A stretch of DNA of 64,000 nucleotides. It comes from Osedax fenrisi (lineage: Eukaryota; Annelida; Polychaeta; Sabellida; Siboglinidae). The position numbers and the translations under genes are program-made. Below are positions 56,130 through 64,000 of this stretch, in pieces. The DNA lies in assembly GCA_964019155.1 (NCBI GenBank), contig OZ025242.1:87930705-87994704 (forward strand). The letters are read 5' to 3'. A model generated the notes under the pieces. It saw only the letters and a program-made list of their open reading frames with translations. It was not told where the DNA came from and did not search any database. The stretch's first letter is position 1; every line of letters begins with the position of its first letter.

Positions 56130-56910
56130 AGCGCCGTGCTATTTTGTATATTTTTCATATTTAGTAGTATAAATGTTCAAATACGCATTTCTATATGAAA
56201 TATTGATTTCTTAACATTACAAGATATATTTATTTTAAAGATAATACAATACTCTTTAAGAATATCTCAAAAGTTTTAAATATAAATCAATAACCAATGA
56301 TATATATTAAAATCAATATGGTTTTTTTTTTTTTGAAAAAAATTAAGGTCAATAAATAATTTGTAATTATTTTATTTAATAAGTGTAATTTTATAATACA
56401 TATATATTTAATAAGTTATAGTAATTATATTAGTTAATAATAATCTATAAGAAATATAGTATTTTATAAAGTATTCAATAAGTTATCTACAATATAGTAT
56501 TTGAATATTTTAACATTTTTGTGTATTTTATATATGATTTACATTTAGCAGTATAAATTTCCAAATATAAATTTATATATGAAATATTGATTTCTTAACA
56601 TTACAAGTTATGTTTATTTTAAAGATAATAATATACTGTTTAAGAATATCTAATATTTTTTAAATATAATTTAATATCCAAGGATAGATATTACAATAAT
56701 GTTATTTTTTTTTAATAAAAATAAATAAATTACAATATATATTTTATAATTATTAATTGTTTATTTTAAATACTTTATACTCTTGAATTAGTAAAATTTT
56801 ATAAAACAATCATATTTAATAAGATATAGAAATAATATTACTTTATAATAATCTTCTTTAAAATGTTATATTATATCAAATATTCAATAAGTTATACCTA
56901 ATATAAAATT
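56130..56910. repeat. Two-unit 390-bp tandem repeat
   Basis: TATATGAAATATTGATTTCT, then TAACATTACAAG, occurs near 56191 and 56576. Flanking parts (TTAAAGATAATA, TTTAATAAGTTATAG) keep the same order in both units, so a unit of about 390 bp was duplicated and has diverged. Confidence 0.75.
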
Positions 56911-57296
56911 GTATCATTTCTTAAAAAAATAAATTACTAAAATAAGTGAAATTTTACATATATCTATATAATTATTATTTTATTAAACTTAATATGGTAT
57001 GGTGTTTATGATGAAGAGGTAGTCAAGAAGATGGTTTTATAGTCTAGTTAGATTAATTATAAATTTAATATAGAATTAATAATAATCATAGCATTTTTGT
57101 AATTAAATTTATAAACACGTCTGTATCATAGGTATACATAAAACCCATAATAAATTTAGAATACAATATTGTATTACATATATAATTAGAATATGATATA
57201 GTAAATGGTTATTGAAATAAACAAATCAAATATAGTATATAATTATGTTACATTTTATTACAAAATATGAAAATTAAATATAATAATATAGGACAT
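56911..57296. other. AT-rich DNA, no gene seen
   Basis: No signal recognised. Confidence 0.5.
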
Positions 57297-58050
57297 ATAT
57301 AGTTAATAATAGCATAGGACAATATGATTAATACAATAGCATAGGACAATATGATTAATACAATAACATAGGACAATATGGTTAATATAATAGCATAGGA
57401 CAATATGGTTAATATAATAGTATAGGAAAAATATAGATTATATAATAGTATATAGAAAAATATAGATTATACAATAGCATCGGAAAAATATAGTTTATAC
57501 AATAGTATAGGAAAAATATAGATTATACAATAGTATAGGAAAAATATTGTTTTATTTGTTATAGATCTATTATCGATAAAGATATAAATTTATATGATTT
57601 TTAAATTTTATTATTTAAAGAATTAACGAATAAATATGGTTCGCGTAAACGAATGTTATCTAAAGTAACGAAATTGTCTAAGAAAGAACATACACTGAGC
57701 AAACGTAGCAGTCTTAGACAATGTTTTGTTTGCACGAAAAATAATAAAAAACGTCGTCTGGTGCAAAAATTCGAACCAGCTATTTTGAAAAATATAGATT
57801 ATACAATAGCATCGGAAAAATATAGATTATACAATAGTATAGGACAAATATATTTTATACAATAGCATCGGAAAAATATAGTTTATAAAATAGTATAGGA
57901 AAAATATAGATTATACAATAGTATAGGAAAAATATTGCTTTATTTGTTATAGATCTATTATCGATAAAGATATAAATTTATATGATTTTAAAATATAGAT
58001 TATACAATAGTATATAGAAAAATATAAATTATACAATAGCATTGGAAAAA
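57297..58050. repeat. 28-bp minisatellite with an embedded unique segment
   Basis: Units such as ATAGCATAGGACAATATGGT and ATAGTATAGGAAAAATATAG run from 57305 to 57545 and from 57785 to 58045. A 65-bp segment with TTTGTTATAGATCTATTATC, then GATAAAGATATAAATTTATA, occurs at both inner borders (about 57550 and 57945). Between lies an open frame (57653-57865) with HTLSKRSSLRQCFVCTKNNK; its CxxC is faintly like the cysteine-rich end of piggyBac transposases, but I cannot assign it. Confidence 0.7.
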
Positions 58051-58061
58051 TTCTCCCCTAC

Positions 58062-58190
58062 AAATTTTTTGAAAATATCAATTGGTGTTCTAGCACCATT
58101 CACTACATTTGTAGGGCCAGTTTCTTCGCTGAAGGGAATTCGTCCGCGTGGTGGCATTTCGGGAGTCCATCCTTGGGGAGGGTATCATTC
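58062..58190 (-). pseudogene. piggyBac-like transposase fragment
   Basis: On the minus strand it reads YPPQGWTPEMPPRGRIPFSE, then ETGPTNVVNGARTPIDIFKK and FVGENFS. The order FxxxxGP, then A/SxxPIDxFxxFF is the start of the piggyBac (DDE_Tnp_1_7) domain. It begins after an acceptor-like TTCATATTAG and covers about 43 residues. The rest of the transposase was not found. Confidence 0.65.
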
Positions 58191-59655
58191 CTAATATGAA
58201 ATTATATATATTTAAAAAATGGTTAAGCGAGTATGAAACTGTTTCCTTGATTTAGGCAAGTTTTGATTATTGGGTAAACATTTATAAATAAAAGCTTATA
58301 CACTTAAATTCACTAATATAGATACCCAACTATGTATTATTAATATTACATTACCGACACAAGTAAATATCATGCAGAGATAAGTAAATATCATGCCGAC
58401 ACAAGTAGATATCATGCCGATAAGTATGTATTATAAAGTATGTATTATACATAATTACATAATGTATATGAATGTATTCAGTTTATATTTATTGACTAAT
58501 TAGTAATTATAATGTGTCATATATGCATGCATTGATATGGTAACTTTTGAATGCATGATTTATTTACAAAGTACCAAACACATGGCGCTCAAACTTTTTG
58601 GAAACATTTACAATTCCCAAATATTAACAGTTAAAAATAATGTAATTAATAAGTTATATATACAATTACTATTATACATTATCTATATATATGATGGATT
58701 ATGGTCACAATTTTCGCTATTTAAAAAATTTGAAATAATGATTGTATAAATGTATATGAATGGCATACATGTATAGTATTATAATATGTTATTAGATATT
58801 TAATATAATATATTATTATACGATTAATCGTGTATCATACTTGTATATCCATACTAATTTTTAATATTAGTATAAATACTAAATTTATATAAATAGTACA
58901 CGTTATTTTAATTTAAACAATATTTACGACACATTCTCGTGATTGAGATATCTATATATAATATATTATATATTTATGTAGAGTTACATTATCATAAAAT
59001 CACTAATTAGAATAATTATAACAATTTTTTCGGCATTCAAATTGCGAAGCTTTTGATCATGTAACCACATTTTATATACACATAAATTATTAAAAAGTAT
59101 GCTACTAACGTTAAGATTTCAGTGATATCTCAGCATATTCTTATTTCTATTCCTAATCTTCTTCTTCATCTATCTCCTTTTTCTGGTATAATTATGATGT
59201 CATGTATTTGATTGATAAATAATATATACAATTTTAAATTTCAAATTCATTTTTATTATAATAAATTAAAACTTTAATTTCTATAAATTTATACATAAAT
59301 AAATTAATTTTATTATGTCATGTTAATTTACATTTTAATGTTATATTTTATTACATTTATTACATTATAATATACTTACATAAGCTAGTAATCCTCTTCT
59401 CAACTTTCAAAATTCATCTAGGATAGTATACTAAATAATAGATTGTGTTGATTAGCAACAAACTATATATTAGATTTTATATTATATGTTATATATAATA
59501 TTAATATCACGTTTTAATTTAGTTTATGGATAATATACATAATTATAGATTATTTATTTCTATGTTATATATAATCAAAAATTAATTACAACTTGTAATT
59601 AATTATTTAATTTACAAGTACTATAATTATGAATATATACAATTTTAGATGAGTA
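58191..59655. other. AT-rich DNA, no gene seen
   Basis: Short repeats of AAGTAAATATCATGC (58362-58425). Otherwise no coding or element signal. Confidence 0.5.
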
Positions 59656-60035
59656 GTCTGAAATGGCGACAATATTTAAAATAATATACATAATATTGTA
59701 TGTATATAGGAGTTTTATATAGTTTCAGAAATACTATTTAATTCCAAGTAGAAGCAATATATTATGTGTATATTATATAACACAACGATACGTAAATTAG
59801 TAGAGTAGTGGTCCTAATACGTTATTTTCCTAAAAATTCATTTTCGAAAATGTTATAAATATTAAGTTTGAAATTACTTAATTACAATGCGAATATCGTA
59901 AGTACGTAGGAGTTGTATATATTTTCTGAAAACTATTTAATTACAAGTAGAATCTACTATAATATGTATATAACAATATCATTATATATTATATTAAATA
60001 TAACACTTTATATAAATATTGTCGCCGTTTCAGAC
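59656..60035. mobile_element. 380-bp foldback element
   Basis: The left end GTCTGAAATGGCGACAATAT is inverted at the right as ATATTGTCGCCGTTTCAGAC. Two inner segments (near 59737 and 59935) share TTTAATTCCAAGTAGAA-type sequence with the 213-bp repeats inside the foldback at 22417-23963, so the two foldbacks may be one family. Confidence 0.75.
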
Positions 60036-60639
60036 AGACCCCCAATTTTAAATCATTTTAAATTTATAAAAATATTAATTTCTATTGTAAATTTATATAT
60101 AAATAGTTTCACTAATATAACTATATCATTATTTATACTGTATAACTTATACAATATATTTTAATTAAAATATTATAATAACGTTATCTTGTTGAATTCC
60201 GTCACTTGTGAGACATAATCATCTTCTGAATCCGTAGCGCAATCCTAATTTAAAATATGTTTACATTAGAAACAACTTGTCAACAACTTGTCAATATAAT
60301 TATTTGTATATTTGATTTTAATTTAAATATTACATATCATAAAATATATGTATCATAAGATATAAAATTGTATGTTAATACATAATATCTATTAATTATA
60401 ATAAGTTAATTAATAATTTAGATATAATACATAAAGTATAATATACAGATATATATAATTATAAAAATAAAATTGATAAATAAAAATAAACAATTTATTT
60501 TACAAAATATATTATTAATATCTAAAATGATTAAAAATATGTATTTAGAATACAATAATAATTATAATACTAACAGAATACGCTATTGCCGGAATATTAA
60601 AATCAAATTCAACATCGTTAATATCGTTATAAGTCCATA
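60036..60639. other. AT-rich DNA, no gene seen
   Basis: No signal recognised. Confidence 0.5.
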
Positions 60640-60745
60640 AGTTAATTTTAAAACCATATTGATTCTTATTTATTATTTTATGTTTAATTATGAAATTGGA
60701 TAATCTATTATATATATTTACAAATTTATATATATGGATATCTAT
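60640..60745 (-). mobile_element. Short LINE reverse transcriptase scrap
   Basis: Within the minus-strand frame 60847-60545, the piece NRLSNFIIKHKIINKNQYGF matches the segment before catalytic motif A in CR1/Jockey-type LINEs (compare NFIEKHNIISSNQYGFKKKS at 39706-39765). The rest of the frame shows no similarity. Confidence 0.6.
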
Positions 60746-61406
60746 ATGATTAATCATAACAGGCCAGTTAGTGCAACTGCACTGTATATTAGTGAATTGA
60801 CATGTCATTTGAATAAGTATTTCTATAAGCGAAAGTGGTTCAAACATAGATGGTAACAGTTTTTTTTATTCTGAGATATTCACGTTTTAAAAATTATTTT
60901 ACTAAAAATGTCATAACTTCATAATTTTAACTAATTATTTATTACTATTTAACTAATTTTTGCTTTTGAAATACATTTAAAACTAGATAAATATAGTCTA
61001 CAATTAATAAAAAGCATATTATCAGAGTAATAATTGATTGATTGAATGTTTATTTAGACACTTAAATAAATCATAAATGATTTCTCAAAAGTGTATATAT
61101 AGAATACAAATAATACACGTTGGTAAACAATAAATACTATTAATAATAATAAAATAAAATAGAACAAGCCGAACGGAAATTAATAAGTAAAATAATAATG
61201 ACAAACAATAATGCTATATTGGAATATCTAATCTATCAAACACAAATTAATTTCAGAAATTATCTATCCTTATAAATATGCTTTGCTATTTATAAGTTAT
61301 AAAAATAAGATACTTTTATATGTGTATATTATAAGTAATAAGAATTTATTTATAAAAATAATAAAAATATAAATAATATATATATATAAAATATGACAAA
61401 TATTTA

Positions 61407-61410
<4 letters not shown>
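60746..61410. other. AT-rich DNA, no gene seen
   Basis: No gene seen. GATTGATTGAATGTTTATTT near 61026 resembles the 3' tail of a LINE on the minus strand. Confidence 0.45.

Positions 61411-61471
<61 letters not shown>
61411..61471. repeat. (TA)n microsatellite
   Basis: About 60 bases of TA. It gives a Y/I repeat frame on the minus strand. Confidence 0.95.
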
Positions 61472-61477
<6 letters not shown>

Positions 61478-61977
61478 CGTATATAAAATGTATGCGAATG
61501 TTTATTTATAAAATAGTAAATATAGATAACGCTTGTTATTATAGCTAATATTAAATCAAGGGCGTAATAGATATATTCTAACAACCCATTGGCTATACAT
61601 TTAATCGATTTTAAATATTAAAATAAGTAGCGATATCTATACTTATTATTATAGTTATTATAATTTTCAAAGTCGTTATTTCATAGAAATTATAACAAAA
61701 ACGTAAACTAATTATTTAAATTTTGTGTACACGTGATTAGAAAAAATATCATATTTATATGAACTATTTTTCGAGCTCGTATTTATAAATGCTTATTTAT
61801 GTCACATTTAAGTACTTTTATGTGTGATATTATATTAAATGTTAACATCATAGATAATAAGATGGTGCCATAACTATACATGGAATATTATAAATTATAT
61901 TTAAAAATAATAATTTATATTTCAAACTTTAAACGCTTCGTGACTAAATATAACAATACCTATCATCACAGTTACAG

Positions 61978-62070
61978 GAGGTAGTCTGGTAGGTTGCGAA
62001 TTCGAACTATTTCTGGTACAGGCGGACGCCCTAAAAGATGTGTCAGCTTTTAACAGAACATCTATTCTTG
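61978..62070 (+). CDS. Orphan phase 1-1 exon, protein unrecognised
   Basis: After an acceptor (GTTACAG) and the bases GA it reads GSLVGCEFELFLVQADALKD VSAFNRTSIL and one base of glycine, before a strong donor GTAAGC. It is 93 bases, phase 1 at both ends, as is common for exons of extracellular modules. It has one cysteine and an N-glycosylation sequon (NRT). Composition is clearly less AT-rich than the flanks. I do not recognise the family, and no adjoining exon is seen. Confidence 0.45.
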
Positions 62071-63348
62071 GTAAGCTGTATTTGTATGTGTGTGTGAGTG
62101 AGTATGTCTGTGGATATTTGTGTGTAGATATGTATGTATTGAAATTGTGATATTAAAACTGCTGGGTGGGTCAGTTATCTAAATCACTAAGGGCTGACGT
62201 AACCTTGCCGGCGTTTACATGTAAAAGATAGGGAAAAATAGCTATTTTTTAACAGGTTATATCTTTTTTATTTATGATTATTTTTTTCTAATTTTTTTTA
62301 ATTATCTAGATAACATTCTTTTCTAGTTATATAGGTACATCGTAAAATAATAAATTTATTATTAAATAAAGAAAAATTAATTATAATATTAAAATTATTT
62401 TAAAATAAATTTATTAATATTTTTTTTTATTATTTTTAAAATAATTATATTAATAGATTATATTTATGTTAGCTTTTATAGCTATACTAATAGTTGTTAT
62501 AATAACCATATATTATGTATATACTCAGAAAATTTTATAAATATTCATAAAAAAGTTCAAAAGTTATAAAAATTAAAAAAAAAAAATAAAAAAAACAGCA
62601 GTAATATAGGCATCTAAAGTTTTAATTGCTTGTTTTCTAATTATTAAATTTCACCATTTTTAATAGGTGTATGATTAAACTTCGTATTTAAGGCACTTAT
62701 GTTCACAATAAATGTTTGTGTTTTTTGTCCTTGTTTTATCTTGTGTAAAAGGTGGAAATTTTACACGGTTTTTGAAATTGTAAATGGTAGAAATTTAAAA
62801 CATAATTATAAGTTAATATATCATATATAAATTAATCTTCAATTAGATATAATAATGTATTTACATTTATTATACAAAAAAAAGAATTGTTTTATATAAA
62901 TATCAATACATTTGTAAGGTGACTAATGTCCGTGTTTTGTAATGAAATCAGATTAAGTTATATATTATTTATCTTTTGTTAACTTAGAAATCAAAATAAC
63001 CTTTATTAGTTCTATTAAAGAGATGTTTTTATAGATAGATAAAAATGAAATCGATAATAATTATAAAATATTCCTTAATTTTACCGTTTATTAACTGTTT
63101 ATCTCAGATTAATTATTTTCTCAAAATCATTGGTATTCAATTTCTATCTGAGAACACAGGTTATTATATATACTAATAATTGTTATTGATATAGAAAAAA
63201 AAAGTGATCTTAAGGGGTGTTCACATCGCGAGCAATGAGTGCCGGTGTCATATAATACTTCGTCCCCATCCCAAAAATCATCCCCGATTGTCACGTGACA
63301 ACAAAATCGATGATATTTCACTAAATACACATACGAATCGCTTCAAAT
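62071..63348. other. Mostly AT-rich DNA, no gene seen
   Basis: 62160-62220 is GC-richer (GGGTGGGTCAGTTATCTAAA), weakly like a SINE head but with no B box. 63215-63300 is also GC-richer (GTTCACATCGCGAGCAATGA) and may belong to the left side of the foldback that follows. Confidence 0.4.
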
Positions 63349-64000
63349 GTAAACCATATATAACTAGTATATATATACACACATGTGGGAAAAATCAACG
63401 TCTAATTATGCTTTAAAATAAAGTAATACTCAAATATATAAAGTAGAATAGAGATGACTTTAAAAATACCAGATTAAACGATAATAAATTAATATTTTAA
63501 AATTCTGAATCGACAGAAGTTATTATTTTTCAATTGTAAGTATAATACTATAAGATCGTATTATAAAATTGTCTCTATATACCATTTTAATTAAAAAACA
63601 TTATACGCATTTTCAGTTAATTATTGAAATAGTTGTAATTTGAATTTAATGCGGGTGTTGAGCGCGCGACACCCGCATTAAGTTATAAATAGAGTATATG
63701 TAACGCCCTTTGGTAAAGGTTTATATTCACGAATATATATGCGTATAATGTTTTTTAATTAAAATGGTATATAGAGACAATTTTATAATACGATCTTATA
63801 GTATTATACTTACAATTGAAAAATAATAACTTCTGTCGATTCAGAATTTTAAAATATTAATTTATTATCGTTTAATCTGGTATTTTTAAAGTCATCTCCA
63901 TTCTAATTTATATATTTGAGTATTACTTTATTTAAAAGCATAATTAGACGTTGATTTTTTCCACATGTGTTTATATACATACTAGTTATATGTGGTTTAC
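63349..64000. mobile_element. Long foldback cut by the window end
   Basis: GTAAACCATATATAACTAGT at 63349 is inverted at 63981-64000, and the arms match inward for about 250 bases (for example GAATCGACAGAAGTTATTAT against ATAATAACTTCTGTCGATTC). The centre holds a second hairpin (TTAATGCGGGTGT and ACACCCGCATTAA, 63648-63681) and the pair ATTATACGCAT/ATGCGTATAAT. The outer ends are not both visible. Confidence 0.9.

Noticed and set aside
62160..62220. tRNA-like or SINE head in a GC-richer patch
   Set aside because: Only a weak A-box-like word; no B box and no second copy in the window.

Overview
This window is from an animal nuclear genome. It is very AT-rich, protein-coding sequence is cut into short exons with GT-AG introns, and most of the length is eukaryotic mobile DNA: non-LTR retrotransposons, tRNA-derived SINEs, hAT, Harbinger, pogo and piggyBac-type DNA transposons, MITEs, long foldbacks and (TA)n tracts. 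The one host gene that can be read over many exons is an SLC5-type sodium/solute symporter of the monocarboxylate/iodide/multivitamin branch, which points to an invertebrate metazoan. I cannot place it more closely, and I see no bacterial, organellar or viral segment.

Layout. Positions 1-13000 are AT-rich intergenic or intronic DNA with minisatellites that share an end sequence (571-968 and 2275-2646), an exon-like tandem array (4740-6660), a pogo-type MITE (8159-8580), LINE fragments and a 2.2 kb terminal-inverted-repeat unit filled with three different tandem arrays (10777-12944). Positions 13000-25900 hold a 0.9 kb foldback, a nest of at least three generations of transposons inside a Harbinger element (15485-21251), and a second foldback carrying four 213-bp repeats (22417-23963).

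Positions 25901-38477 carry at least 17 exons of the SLC5 gene on the + strand. Its N-terminal exons were not found. Splice phases agree at nearly every junction, and the order of exons follows the family from transmembrane segment 3 or so to the C-terminus. However, one exon has an in-frame TGA, one has a TAA just before its donor, one has a frameshift, one junction reads TGA and one junction is out of phase by one base. The locus is therefore either a young pseudogene or a real gene carrying assembly errors. Its introns are full of SINEs, MITEs and foldbacks.

Positions 39059-41970 have two orphan exon candidates around a CR1/L2/Jockey-like LINE. Positions 43838-47149 hold a long RTE-like LINE with a 401-codon reverse transcriptase ORF whose catalytic box reads YADN. 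Positions 47400-55000 hold several TIR elements, including three copies of a 450-bp MITE with a 7-bp target duplication (a fourth, 32-bp remnant lies at 5653). Positions 55225-55849 hold a THAP-domain first exon followed by a P-element-like tail. The last 8 kb has a piggyBac fragment, a foldback, one clean phase 1-1 orphan exon (61978-62070) and a long foldback cut by the window edge.

No genes here work together as a pathway. The biology is one transporter locus embedded in layered mobile DNA.
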